A DNA stretch of 64,000 nucleotides from Rhizobiaceae bacterium MnEN-MB40S (lineage in GTDB: Bacteria > Pseudomonadota > Alphaproteobacteria > Rhizobiales > Rhizobiaceae). Shown here in pieces: positions 36,119 to 45,694 of this stretch. A program made the position numbers and the translations under genes. The stretch covers positions 1-64,000 of the forward strand of contig BRLC01000016.1 of the NCBI GenBank assembly GCA_024343425.1, in the 5' to 3' direction. Below the pieces are notes generated by a model. That model was given only the letters and a program-made list of their open reading frames with translations. It did not search any database and had not been told where the DNA came from. The stretch's first letter is position 1. Each line of letters starts with the position of its first letter.

Positions 36119-36144
36119 TTGCGTCCGCATCGAGGAGTGTAATC

Positions 36145-37044
36145 ATGCTGAGCCTGAGACAGATCGAAGTGTTGCGCGCGGTGATGCTGACGGGATCGAT
36201 CACGGGAGCTGCGAAAATGCTGCACGTGTCGACGCCGAGCGTCAGCCGCATGCTCAGACACAGCGAGAGCGTCGTCGGCGTCCCGTTTTTCGACCGCGGG
36301 CCGCACGGGTTCGTCCCCACGCCGGAGGCGGCGTCGCTGATGGACGACCTCGAAGCGATCCACGACAGGGTGGTGCGGCTCAATCGGCGGCTCGCCGTCG
36401 CCAGAGGTCAGCAGGAAGGGGAACTGTCGATCGGCGTTTCGCCCGGTCTCGGGCTGTCCATCGTTCCCCAGGCGCTGGCGTCGCTGCACGCGGAAAAACC
36501 GGACGTCGATTTGTCGCTCGACGTCCTCTACATCGAGGAGATCGTGCCGCAACTGCTGATCCAGCAGGTGGACCTGGCGCTGACCATCTACGACATCGAC
36601 GATCCGAGAATAACAAGCCGGAGGCTGGGCGAGGGGCGGCTGATCTGCCTGACGCCGAAAACCCATCCGCTGGCCGGACGCCGCGCGGTGTCCGTGAGAG
36701 AACTCGCCGGCGAACCGTTCGTCGGATTTCACGGACACCAGTTCCAGCAGAAGATGATCGAGGACCTGTGCCAGAAGAGCAATGTGACGATCGACCCCCT
36801 GATACGGGTCCGGCTGACCGTGTCGGCGCTGGCGATGGTGCGTCACGGGCTGGGGATCACTCTCCTCGACAGCCTGACGGCGCACGGAGCCGAGGATTAC
36901 GGCGTATGCCCGGTGCCGCTCGAGGAAGAGGTCGCCTTCCCTCTCAACCTGTTCTACAACCCGTCTGCGCCGCTGTCGCAGATCGCCGAAGTGTTCGCGG
37001 GGATGGTGGAGGGCCAGATCAGGGAGATCGAGTCAGTTAGATGA
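36145..37044 (+). CDS. LysR family transcriptional regulator
   Basis: Regulator of 299 residues with the N-terminal helix-turn-helix (SLRQIEVLRAVMLTGSITGA, ISVSRMLRHSE-like segment TPSVSRMLRHSESVVGVPFF) and a LysR effector domain (about 95-290). GAGGAG precedes ATG 36145. It is divergent from the FAD-oxidoreductase/TRAP operon, which it should activate in response to the imported compound. It ends 9 bp before the convergent transglutaminase gene. Confidence 0.93.
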   Translation: MLSLRQIEVLRAVMLTGSITGAAKMLHVSTPSVSRMLRHSESVVGVPFFDRGPHGFVPTPEAASLMDDLEAIHDRVVRLNRRLAVARGQQEGELSIGVSPGLGLSIVPQALASLHAEKPDVDLSLDVLYIEEIVPQLLIQQVDLALTIYDIDDPRITSRRLGEGRLICLTPKTHPLAGRRAVSVRELAGEPFVGFHGHQFQQKMIEDLCQKSNVTIDPLIRVRLTVSALAMVRHGLGITLLDSLTAHGAEDYGVCPVPLEEEVAFPLNLFYNPSAPLSQIAEVFAGMVEGQIREIESVR

Positions 37045-37053
37045 CTTATGGCG

Positions 37054-37932
37054 TCATTCCACGGGCACAACGTCGACCGACTGGGTCGTTTTGTGATCTC
37101 CGTAACTGCGCATGACGCCGCGCACCGGGGCGATGTCGGAATAATCGCGTCCCCTGGCGATCACCACGTGATCGGTGTTTGCGGCGACCGCATTGGTCGG
37201 ATCGTATTCGACCCAGCCGATTTCCGAGCCGCACCAGGCGCGCACCCATGCATGCATGGCGTCGGCGCCTTCCATGCGCGGTTGTCCGGGCGGCGGGATG
37301 GTTCTTAAAAAACCGCTGACATAACCGGCGGGAATTCCAATGCCGCGCAGGCAGGAAATCATGATGTGGGTGAAATCCTGGCAGACGCCGTTGCGGGCGT
37401 GAAACGCCTCCAGCATCGGCGTGTCAACGGTCGTCGCCTCCGGATCGAACCGCATGTCGCGATGCAACGCCGTTCCGATCGCCCGCACGGCCTGCAGCGT
37501 ATTCGGATCGCCGCCCACAACCTCTTGCGCATAGCGGCGCGTCGCCTCGTTCAGGACAACGCGCGGCGAGGGGCCGGTGAAATTATGCGGCGACCAGGGT
37601 TCGAGCCGTGTCTGGGCCGCGATATCGCGTCCGAGTTCGGACAGGCGCGGCGACATGTCGAACAGCGGGCTCGCCTCGAACATCTCGACCCGTGACTGAA
37701 CCGTGAAGGCGATTTCATGATGCGCTTCAGTGAAGGCCAGCTCGATGAAGTTGTTGCCGAAATAGTCGAAGCGGTTGATCCACTCACCCGGCTTCGGCTG
37801 CACGGTTAGATTGGCCGCGACCGGCCGCTGCTTTCCCGGCAGGTCGGCCGGATAGAGCCGCACCATGTGCCGGCTGGAATCCGCGTCGTGATCGTAGACA
37901 TATTCGATGCGGAGCGTGATATCGTAGAACAT
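37054..37932 (-). CDS. Transglutaminase-like cysteine protease/ligase family protein
   Basis: Cytosolic protein of 292 residues with a Transglut_N domain (about 1-85) and a papain-fold transglutaminase core. The catalytic triad is visible as Cys184 (NGVCQDFTH), His227 (DAMHAWVRA) and Asp244 (EYDPTN). No signal peptide is seen. It is the third gene of a tight cluster, 3 bp behind the ATP-grasp gene. In this context the enzyme is thought, from comparative genomics of such clusters, to cut or transfer peptide bonds in a peptide made by the ATP-grasp partner. The product is not known. Confidence 0.85.
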   Translation of the reverse strand: MFYDITLRIEYVYDHDADSSRHMVRLYPADLPGKQRPVAANLTVQPKPGEWINRFDYFGNNFIELAFTEAHHEIAFTVQSRVEMFEASPLFDMSPRLSELGRDIAAQTRLEPWSPHNFTGPSPRVVLNEATRRYAQEVVGGDPNTLQAVRAIGTALHRDMRFDPEATTVDTPMLEAFHARNGVCQDFTHIMISCLRGIGIPAGYVSGFLRTIPPPGQPRMEGADAMHAWVRAWCGSEIGWVEYDPTNAVAANTDHVVIARGRDYSDIAPVRGVMRSYGDHKTTQSVDVVPVE

Positions 37933-37935
37933 GGC

Positions 37936-40341
37936 CTACCTCAGATAGGCCGCGGCCAGATGTTCGGATATGGCCGTCACCTTCTGTCCGAGTTCGAGCA
38001 ATTCGTCCGTGCCAACCGTCTCGGTCGTCTTCAGTGAAAGGCTGGTCTGCGCCTCGAGCACGGCGCGCTGCAACAGGGTCAGCCGCTGGTGCGGATCGAC
38101 GCCCGGCAGAAAGCCGATATGTGTGTTGATGTCGTTCAACTGGTAGATGACGGCGCGCGGATTGAGCGGGTCGAGGGCCAGCAGATCGACGACGGTCGAC
38201 CGGTTGGTCGCCACCGCGTAGCGCCGGCGATGAGTCATGGAGCTGTCGGCGATCTCGATGGCGAGGTCGAGTCCGCCGTCGGGCGCCTCCTCGTCGGCGA
38301 ACCATGCGAGCGCGGCGAGCAGCGCGCCCGCCCGCTCAAGAGACCGGCCGATGCTCAGGAAACGCCATCCGGTGAAGCGGTACATGTTCTCGTGGACAAG
38401 CCCGGAGAAGCCGGAAAGCTTGCGCAGCAGAACGCTCATGGAGCCGGCCATGTCGGCGCCGGGCAGCGCGTGTCTCTGCATGTCCTCGACGGCGCGCGTC
38501 AGATCGTCGAGGGCTGTCCAGCCGTCGACGGAGAAACGGTCGCGCACATTGCCTGCGGCGTGCGAGGCGGATTGCAGCGTGGCCACGATGCTTTCGGGAA
38601 AGGCGGCGTCCGGATCGGAGCCCATGCCCTTGAGATAGTCATGCAGGGACTGGAGCAGCGGCGTGCCGGCGCCCTGGGCTTCCGACAATCGCACATGGTA
38701 GGCTCTGAAAAGGCGGATCATGGTTTCCGCCCGCTCCACATAGCGCCCCATCCAGAAAAGATTGTCGGCGGCGCGGCTCGGAAGCGCGCTGGTCTGCCTG
38801 CGCATGAACGACGACGCCGTTGGCGACAGCATCGTGTCGGTGGAAACCGGGTTCTTCGAGACGATCCAGACGTCGGCCGCCGAACCGCCCTGCTGCATGG
38901 CCAGCGCCGCGCTGCGGTCCGACTTGCCGATGCGGGCGAAACCGCCCGGCATGACCTGCCATCCGTCGGCCGTCCGCATCAGGAATACGCGCAGGCTCAT
39001 CGGCCGCGGCGTAAGATTTCCGTCCTGGAAGGCGGGCGTTGTGGACAACATGACGGCTTCCTGCCCGACAAGCTGTCCGGCGCCCTGATCCAGCCAGTCT
39101 TCCAGCGACTGCCCGATTTCGCGGTTGAATGCGCCGCCGACGGCCGAAACATCGTCGAAATCCGACAGCAACCGGGTCGCATAGGCGTTGCCGATGGTCA
39201 TGACCGAGGCGTTCGCCTTGACGTAGTCGCGTTCGGCTTTCTGGCCGCACCACCACGTCGCGATATTCGGAATCGAGAGCGCCTCGCCGTTGATCGCCTC
39301 GCTGATGCGCGGCAGGAAGGCAAGGAACGCCCGGGTTTCGAGAATGCCGGAGCCGAGGGCATTGACCATCGTGACATTGCCGGCGCGGATTGCGCCGAGC
39401 AGTCCCGGCGTGCCGATGCGCGAATTCTCGTCCAGTTCCAGAGGATCGGCCCAGACGGCGTCGAGCCGCCGCCACAACACGCTGACCGGCCTGAGGCCGG
39501 CGACCGTCCGCACCATCAGTTCGCCATTGGTCACGGTCAGGTCTTCGCCTTCCAGCAGCATGAAGCCGAGATAGCGGGCGATATAGGCGTGTTCGAAATA
39601 GGTGTCGTTCATCAGGCCGGGCGTCAGAATGCCGACCCGTCCTTCATCGCCGCCGCGCAACGCCAGCATGCTGTCGCGGAAGGTGCGGAAGAAACCCGCG
39701 ACGCGATGGATATGCGAATTGGCGTAGGTTTCGGCGAAGACGCGGGTTGTGGCGATCCGGTTTTCCAGCGCGAAGCCGGCGCCCGACGGCGCCTGCGTGC
39801 GGTCTCCGATGACCCACCACTGGCCCTGGGGCCCACGACCGATATCGAAGGCCAGGAAATGCAGGAAATGGCCGGAGCGCGGTTCGACGCCGACGAGCGG
39901 TCTCAGCCATTCCGGATTGTTGGCGACCAGATCGGCGGGAAGGTGACCGTCGGCCACCAGGCGGTTCTCGCCGTAGATGTCCGCGATCACCTGTTCCAGA
40001 AGGTCGGCCCTCTGTACCAGCCCGGCGCTGATCGTCGTCCACTCGTCCTCGTCTATCAGAACCGGCATGTGGCTGAGCGGCCAGTCGCGTTCCGACACCT
40101 TGTCGGCGTCGTATTGCCTGTAAAAGACGCCGGCGTCGCGCAGATACTGATCGCCGCGCGCCATGCGGGCGGAGAGCTCGTCCGGCGTCATGGCCGACAG
40201 CGCCTCGAGCAGGTTCAGCCAGACCGGCCTGACGGCGCCGGCCGCGCTCATCAGTTCATCCGGCACGCCGGGCATCGTCCGGTAGCTTGCAAGCAACCGG
40301 GCAATTGCGTCTGGAATCGTCGCGGCGCCTTGAACGGGCAT
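37936..40341 (-). CDS. Circularly permuted ATP-grasp / alpha-E fusion protein
   Basis: Fusion of 801 residues. The first ~490 residues are a circularly permuted type 2 ATP-grasp domain (GVFYRQYDADKVSERDWPLS, ADIYGENRLVADGHLPADLV, PSGAGFALENRIATTRVF, GRVGILTPGLMNDTYFEHAY); the last ~300 form the alpha-E all-helical domain (LPSRAADNLFWMGRYVERAE; GWRFLSIGRSLERAGALL). In many genomes these two domains are separate neighbouring genes, so here they are fused. Predicted activity is ATP-dependent amide-bond formation. It sits between two transglutaminase-type genes with gaps of only 3 and 4 bp. Confidence 0.87.
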   Translation of the reverse strand: MPVQGAATIPDAIARLLASYRTMPGVPDELMSAAGAVRPVWLNLLEALSAMTPDELSARMARGDQYLRDAGVFYRQYDADKVSERDWPLSHMPVLIDEDEWTTISAGLVQRADLLEQVIADIYGENRLVADGHLPADLVANNPEWLRPLVGVEPRSGHFLHFLAFDIGRGPQGQWWVIGDRTQAPSGAGFALENRIATTRVFAETYANSHIHRVAGFFRTFRDSMLALRGGDEGRVGILTPGLMNDTYFEHAYIARYLGFMLLEGEDLTVTNGELMVRTVAGLRPVSVLWRRLDAVWADPLELDENSRIGTPGLLGAIRAGNVTMVNALGSGILETRAFLAFLPRISEAINGEALSIPNIATWWCGQKAERDYVKANASVMTIGNAYATRLLSDFDDVSAVGGAFNREIGQSLEDWLDQGAGQLVGQEAVMLSTTPAFQDGNLTPRPMSLRVFLMRTADGWQVMPGGFARIGKSDRSAALAMQQGGSAADVWIVSKNPVSTDTMLSPTASSFMRRQTSALPSRAADNLFWMGRYVERAETMIRLFRAYHVRLSEAQGAGTPLLQSLHDYLKGMGSDPDAAFPESIVATLQSASHAAGNVRDRFSVDGWTALDDLTRAVEDMQRHALPGADMAGSMSVLLRKLSGFSGLVHENMYRFTGWRFLSIGRSLERAGALLAALAWFADEEAPDGGLDLAIEIADSSMTHRRRYAVATNRSTVVDLLALDPLNPRAVIYQLNDINTHIGFLPGVDPHQRLTLLQRAVLEAQTSLSLKTTETVGTDELLELGQKVTAISEHLAAAYLR

Positions 40342-40345
40342 GAGA

Positions 40346-43300
40346 TCAGAATCCGGGTGACCGCCGGAGGTCGAGTGTCAGAGGAAATTCTCCATGCGGC
40401 GTCTCCGGCTGCGGCGCATAGGCGCCCGGAGTATGGCCGAGCGCCTCGAAACGCGCAAGACGGCGCGCATCGGCCTCGTTGCCGTTGACCGGAAACGTCT
40501 CGTAATTGCGGCCGCCCGGATGCGCCACGTGATAGACGCAGCCGCCAAGCGCCCGTCCCGTCCAGCTGTCGAAGATATCGAACGTCAGTGGGGCGTCGAC
40601 GGGAAGCACCGGATGCAGGGCCATGGCCGGCTGCCATGCCTTGTAGCGCACGCCGCCCACGGCCACGCCGCCTGCGCCTGTCCTGCTCAACGGCACCGGC
40701 CGCCTGTTGCAGGCGACGATATAGCGGTCGGGATCCGACGTCGTCAGCTTGACCTGCAGGCGCTCCACCGAACTGTCGGTATAGCGCACGGTGCCGCCGA
40801 TCGCTCCGGTCTCGCCGAGCACATGCCAGGGCTCCAGCGCCTGCCGCAATTCCAGATGCACGCCCTCATATTCGACCTCGCCGCAGAACGGGAAACGGAA
40901 TTCGGCCTGCGCCTCGTACCATTCCGGCCGGAAACGGAAGCCGTGTTCGCCGAGGTCCCTCAGCACGTCGAGAAAATCCTCCCAGACGAAATGCGGCAGC
41001 ATGAAGCGATCATGCAGCACGGTGCCCCATCGCGTCAGCTTTCCGCCGATGGGGCTGTGCCACATGCGCGCGATGATCGCGCGTATCAGCACCTGCTGGG
41101 CGAGGCTCATGCGCGCATCCGGCGGCATCTCGAAGCCGCGGAACTCGACGAGGCCAAGCCGTCCGGTCGGCCCGTCCGGGGAATAGAGCTTGTCGATGCA
41201 GATCTCGGCGCGGTGGGTGTTGCCGGTCACGTCGACCATGATGTTGCGCAGCAACCGGTCGACCAGCCAGGGAAGCGGCGCTTCGCCTTGGCCGGGCGCG
41301 GGTATCTGGGCGAGCGCGATCTCCAGTTCGTAGAGGCTGTCATGGCGGGCCTCGTCGATCCGGGGCGCCTGGCTCGTCGGACCGATGAAAAGGCCGGAAA
41401 ACAGATAGGACAGGCTCGGGTGGCGCTGCCACTGCAGGATCAGGCTCTTCAGAAGATCGGGACGCCTGAGAAACGGGCTGTCCATCGGCTTGCCGCCGCC
41501 GACGACGACGTGGTTGCCGCCCCCGGTGCCGGTGTGCTTGCCGTCGATCATGTATTTGTCGGCGCCAAGGCGCGTTTGCCGCGCTTCCTCGTAGATGGCT
41601 TCGGTAATCGAGACGCACTCGCTCCAGCTTGAGGCCGGGTGAATGTTGACCTCGATCACGCCCGGATCGGGCGCGACGCGAATGACGTTCATGCGCGGAT
41701 CGCCGGGCGGCGCGTAGCCTTCGATGTGAACGGGCACGCCGAGCTTGCGGGCGGCGGCTTCCGCGGCGGCCACGAGCTCAAGGTAGTCGTCGACCTTTTC
41801 GACCGGCGGCATGAACACGCAGAGACGTCCGTCGCGCGGCTCGACCGACAGGGCCGTGCGCACCGCGCCGTCCAGCTCGCCGATATGCTGTTCGACGATC
41901 TGCTGGCCCGGTTCGATCGCATTGAAGGAGGCCATCGGCTGGGCGCGCGCGCCCTGCTCGGCGGCGACGCCGTCCTGCGTTTCGAAGTCGGGCAGCGGAC
42001 CGCGCTCCTCGGTCGGATCGGCCGGATTGATGTAGGGAAACTGCGACGGCGGAATATAGGGCAGCGTTCCAAGCGGCAGCCGGTAGCCGACGGGACTGTC
42101 GCCCGGCACCAGGTAGAGATGGCCGCGGCGGGTCTTCCATTTCTCGGTCCGCCAGCGCGGTCCGCCGGCCCTTGCCTGCCAGCGCTGGATCGGCAGGACG
42201 TAGCCGGACGGCTCCGTGAGACCGCGCGCGAACACCTTCGCGATGCGATAGCGTTCTTCCGGATCCTTCAGTTTCGAGTTCTCCGGCGTCACGTTTTCCG
42301 GCAGATTGCCTTCCTTGACGATCCACTCCGCCGGATCCTCAAAAGCCGGAGCCACGAAGCCGTCGTCGACGCCGAGTTCGTCTGCGATGGTCTTCAAGAG
42401 GAGTTCCGCCTGCGCCGGCGTGGCCTCCGCGTCGGTTTTCTCGGGTGCGATCAGTGTTTCGTCCGACCAGATCGGCTTGTCGTCCTTGCGCCAGTAGAGC
42501 GAGAAGGTCCAGCGGGGCAATGTTTCGCCGGGATACCACTTGCCCTGGCCGTAGTGCAGGAAGCCGCCGGGCGCGAACCGGTCGCGCAGGCGGCGTATGA
42601 GCTTGTCGGCGAATTCGCGCTTGGTCGGTCCGACGGCTTCGGTGTTCCATTCGTCGGCTTCGAAATCGTCGATCGAGACGAAGGTCGGCTCTCCGCCCAT
42701 GGTCAGACGCACGTCGCCGGCGGCGAGCGACTGATCGACTTCATGTCCCAGGCGGTCGAGATCCGCCCAGGCTTCTTCCGAAAACGGCTTGGTGATGCGC
42801 GGATGTTCGGCCGTGCGCCTGATCTGCATGTCGAAGGCGAAATCGACATCGGCGGCGCTCGCCATGCCGGAAATCGGCGCGGCGTTGCGATAATGTGGGG
42901 TGGCGGCCAGCGGTATGTGGCTCTCCCCTGTCAGAAGCCCGGATGTCGGGTCGAGGCCGATCCAGCCTGCGCCCGGAATATAGACCTCGGCCCAGGCGTG
43001 CAGGTCGGTGAAGTCATGGTCGGTGCCGGGCGGTCCGTCGAGCGACACCAGATCCGGTTTGAGCTGGATGAGGTATCCCGACACGAACCGCGCCGCAAAT
43101 CCGAGATTGCGCAATATCTGGACGAGCAGCCAGCTCGTGTCGCGGCAGGAGCCGGTTTTCCGCTCCAGGGTCTCTTCCGGCGTCTGGACGCCGGGCTCCA
43201 TACGGATGACGTAGCCGATGTCGCCGGACAGACGCGCATTGAGATTGACGATGAAATCGACCGTGCGTTCGATCGAGCGGTCGATCGATTTCATGTAGTC

Positions 43301-43684
43301 GGCGAGATACGGTCCGACCGGTTCGGGCGTGCGATAAATGACGAGATCAGGCGCGAGATCCTCGCTGTAGTCGAAGGGCCACACCTCGGCGCTTTCCTCG
43401 ACGAAGAAATCGAACGGATTGTAGACCGTCATGTCGGCGACCAGATCGACCTCGATCTTGAATTCCCTGACCGGTTCGGGAAAGACGAACCGCGCCATCC
43501 AGTTGCCGTACGGGTCCTGCTGGTGATTCACAAAGTGCTTCGTCGGCGCAACCTTCAGCGAATGCGAAATGACCCGCGTGCGGCTGTGCGGCGCCGGGCG
43601 CAGACGGATGATCTGCGGGCCAAGCGAGACCGGACGGTCGTAACGGTAGTGGGTGAGATGATAGATCGAGGCTTTGATTGACAT
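40346..43684 (-). CDS. Transglutaminase / DUF2126 protein
   Basis: Large protein of 1112 residues. The N-terminus is a Transglut_N domain ([20 protein letters not shown]) followed by a transglutaminase core with Cys180 (GSCRDTSWL), His229 (DLHAWAEV) and Asp245 (GLDPTSG). From about residue 330 to the end it is the DUF2126 region ([59 protein letters not shown]), a glutamine-synthetase/GCS-like ligase fold according to family knowledge. ATG 43684 begins the conserved sequence; upstream in-frame residues look non-coding. First gene of the three-gene peptide-ligation cluster. Confidence 0.87.
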   Translation of the reverse strand: MSIKASIYHLTHYRYDRPVSLGPQIIRLRPAPHSRTRVISHSLKVAPTKHFVNHQQDPYGNWMARFVFPEPVREFKIEVDLVADMTVYNPFDFFVEESAEVWPFDYSEDLAPDLVIYRTPEPVGPYLADYMKSIDRSIERTVDFIVNLNARLSGDIGYVIRMEPGVQTPEETLERKTGSCRDTSWLLVQILRNLGFAARFVSGYLIQLKPDLVSLDGPPGTDHDFTDLHAWAEVYIPGAGWIGLDPTSGLLTGESHIPLAATPHYRNAAPISGMASAADVDFAFDMQIRRTAEHPRITKPFSEEAWADLDRLGHEVDQSLAAGDVRLTMGGEPTFVSIDDFEADEWNTEAVGPTKREFADKLIRRLRDRFAPGGFLHYGQGKWYPGETLPRWTFSLYWRKDDKPIWSDETLIAPEKTDAEATPAQAELLLKTIADELGVDDGFVAPAFEDPAEWIVKEGNLPENVTPENSKLKDPEERYRIAKVFARGLTEPSGYVLPIQRWQARAGGPRWRTEKWKTRRGHLYLVPGDSPVGYRLPLGTLPYIPPSQFPYINPADPTEERGPLPDFETQDGVAAEQGARAQPMASFNAIEPGQQIVEQHIGELDGAVRTALSVEPRDGRLCVFMPPVEKVDDYLELVAAAEAAARKLGVPVHIEGYAPPGDPRMNVIRVAPDPGVIEVNIHPASSWSECVSITEAIYEEARQTRLGADKYMIDGKHTGTGGGNHVVVGGGKPMDSPFLRRPDLLKSLILQWQRHPSLSYLFSGLFIGPTSQAPRIDEARHDSLYELEIALAQIPAPGQGEAPLPWLVDRLLRNIMVDVTGNTHRAEICIDKLYSPDGPTGRLGLVEFRGFEMPPDARMSLAQQVLIRAIIARMWHSPIGGKLTRWGTVLHDRFMLPHFVWEDFLDVLRDLGEHGFRFRPEWYEAQAEFRFPFCGEVEYEGVHLELRQALEPWHVLGETGAIGGTVRYTDSSVERLQVKLTTSDPDRYIVACNRRPVPLSRTGAGGVAVGGVRYKAWQPAMALHPVLPVDAPLTFDIFDSWTGRALGGCVYHVAHPGGRNYETFPVNGNEADARRLARFEALGHTPGAYAPQPETPHGEFPLTLDLRRSPGF

Positions 43685-43773
43685 GTCGACTACTAGAAAC
43701 TGCGTGTGCGCTGCAATGGTTCCACAAACGGCGGCGATGCACAAACGGTATTCGCAATTGTGGACGCGTGTGG

Positions 43774-45003
43774 TTAGCGATCGGCGACGGACCGAAGATG
43801 ATGTTTTGCGATCTGGTGTGCGTCGACAGTGAGCATGAGCGTCGTTCCGTCGGAACTCTCGCGCGTGAGCGAGGCGCCAATCGCAGAGGTTCTGGCTGTC
43901 AGCAACTCGTCCTTGATGATGATCGCCCATTCGACGCTCGCGGGCGCGGGCCAGATGCGCGACTTGCGGATGGCCGATACGAAGACCTTTGTTTCCTCTT
44001 CGTGGCCGGCGTTCCTCAATAGCAGATCGAGTGCGACGGCGGCGTCGTGCGAAATCGCAAGGTTGATGATGTCTTCTGTCCGAGCGGCGTCGACTTCAGA
44101 CAGCTGTGCTCCCGCATGTCCTTTTCCGTACCATGCAGCAGCCTTTTGCCGAATCGCCGCATGGATATCGTCTTCCGGATCATCCTGCGATTTCGCTTCC
44201 GTGTTTTCTTCCAGAAATTCGTATATTCTCGTCCAGGAATCCGAGACGACAGCCCATCGCGTCCTGTCGAGCGTATCAATCTTGCAGATCAGCATATCCA
44301 GCCCATCCACCTCTGCTTCCAGCGGGCTGTAGAGGTATCGACGTCCGCCGTCGCCGGGGACAGCTGCGGCGGCCATGCCGGTGGACGCATATAGCCATTC
44401 GGTGATCTGCCGATTCAACCAGTCGATTCTCCTTGACGCCATCTCTCTTGAGCGATCGGGATTGAGCTTGGTCAGTTTGATAATTTCGTGTTCAAACTCT
44501 TCGTCATCGACAGCCCTGAGTTCGTCCCAACCAAGCGCCCATCGGGAAGTCATGTCCGTCAACGGAGATTCCCTGTTCACCTCGTAAAATTCCTCATCCA
44601 GTTGATCGAGGTAGGGTGCAATACCTCCTGTGAAACCGGTTTGTTTTGCGGCTTCCTCAGGATTTTCTTCGACCCAGGACATCATCCGGCGGAGAATGTG
44701 TTCGTGTTTCGAGGCGCCCATCGCCTGCAGCGCTTCGAGAGCATCGTTCCAGGAGTGTTCGGCGGCAGCGGTGTTGTGAATGAACTGGCTGTGCCCGCCG
44801 TTCATGATCTCTCCATAGTATTTCTCGACGTGATACAGATCGATGGCTTTCGGATTGATCTGATTGGTCTCGTAGTACCCGTCCCAGATCATGGCATGGA
44901 CGAAATCGAACACATCGAAAGCCAGCGATTCGGTGTCCGTTCCCGCTCTCGCCCCTTCAACAGAGGAGCGTTTCACCAGAACGGCGTCCATGGGCGTTGT
45001 CAC
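43774..45003 (-). CDS. DUF4375 (DMP19-like) domain protein
   Basis: Protein of 409 residues with no signal peptide and high Glu/Asp content. The segment from about residue 60 to 105 ([20 protein letters not shown], then [17 protein letters not shown]) matches DUF4375, the domain named after DNA mimic protein DMP19. The remaining two thirds, including a region around [18 protein letters not shown], are not recognised. It lies 89 bp upstream of the transglutaminase/DUF2126 gene on the same strand but could be independent. Slightly lower GC than its neighbours. Confidence 0.65.
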   Translation of the reverse strand: MTTPMDAVLVKRSSVEGARAGTDTESLAFDVFDFVHAMIWDGYYETNQINPKAIDLYHVEKYYGEIMNGGHSQFIHNTAAAEHSWNDALEALQAMGASKHEHILRRMMSWVEENPEEAAKQTGFTGGIAPYLDQLDEEFYEVNRESPLTDMTSRWALGWDELRAVDDEEFEHEIIKLTKLNPDRSREMASRRIDWLNRQITEWLYASTGMAAAAVPGDGGRRYLYSPLEAEVDGLDMLICKIDTLDRTRWAVVSDSWTRIYEFLEENTEAKSQDDPEDDIHAAIRQKAAAWYGKGHAGAQLSEVDAARTEDIINLAISHDAAVALDLLLRNAGHEEETKVFVSAIRKSRIWPAPASVEWAIIIKDELLTARTSAIGASLTRESSDGTTLMLTVDAHQIAKHHLRSVADR

Positions 45004-45293
45004 GTGTGATTGTCCTCTTCCGAGATCGGGATGGTGCGCACTTCATGAGTGTATCGGCTTTTCGTGACGGGCGACACGGCGAACGGAACGGTTTTTTTCT
45101 GTCCGGCTCTGCCGAAAACAGCTTCCGGCGCGCAGTCCCTGGCAAGCCGGCTGACTCTGCTTGACAGACGCAGGATTGGCGCTAACGGTTCGTATCGCCA
45201 TCTTGGCCGGCTGACATTCGTGAATTCCCGAGGAACGCCGAGGCAGGCGGTGGAGATGGCCTGAATCTCGCAACAACCAGCCAGGAGCCCGTC

Positions 45294-45686
45294 ATGCCGA
45301 GACTCGCAAAACTCTATTTCCAGACTGCAATCATCTTTCTCATCGTCGGAATCGGCATGGGTCTGATAATGGCGATATCCGGCAGCCACGACGTGATCGG
45401 CGCCCACGCCCACGCCAATCTGCTCGGCTGGGTGACGATGGCGATTTTCGGCATCTATTTTGCGCTGGCGCCCGGCAAGGCGGAAGGGGTGATGGCGCGC
45501 GTCCAGTACGGTGTCTACACGTTCGGCGTCGTGGTGATGACGATCGCGCTCTACCTGTACCTGTCGGGCAATCCGGCGATGGAGCCTGTCGTCGCGGTTT
45601 CCTCGATCATCACCTTCATAGGCGTGTTGCTGTTCGCCTTTATCCTGTTTTCCGAAGATCGCCCGGTCGCTGCTCAGGACGCCTGA
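45294..45686 (+). CDS. Small four-helix membrane protein, heme-copper oxidase subunit I-like
   Basis: Integral membrane protein of 130 residues with four predicted helices (about 9-30, 38-60, 68-90, 98-120). The motif GAHAHANLLGWVTMAIFGIYF at the start of helix 2 resembles the heme-ligating His helix of NorB/CcoN-type subunits (HxHxNLLGW), yet the other His ligands and eight helices are absent. CAGGAG precedes the ATG region. Function unknown; it could bind heme or just retain the fold. It ends 8 bp before the convergent acyl-CoA dehydrogenase gene. Confidence 0.75.
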   Translation: MPRLAKLYFQTAIIFLIVGIGMGLIMAISGSHDVIGAHAHANLLGWVTMAIFGIYFALAPGKAEGVMARVQYGVYTFGVVVMTIALYLYLSGNPAMEPVVAVSSIITFIGVLLFAFILFSEDRPVAAQDA

Positions 45687-45694
45687 ACCGGCAA

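Noticed and set aside
38089..40488. 799-codon frame opposite the ATP-grasp/alpha-E gene
   Set aside because: Same reason: mirrors the codon bias of the real gene and contains no domain.
41639..43681. 680-codon frame opposite the transglutaminase/DUF2126 gene
   Set aside because: Shadow of a strongly coding strand; no recognisable motifs.
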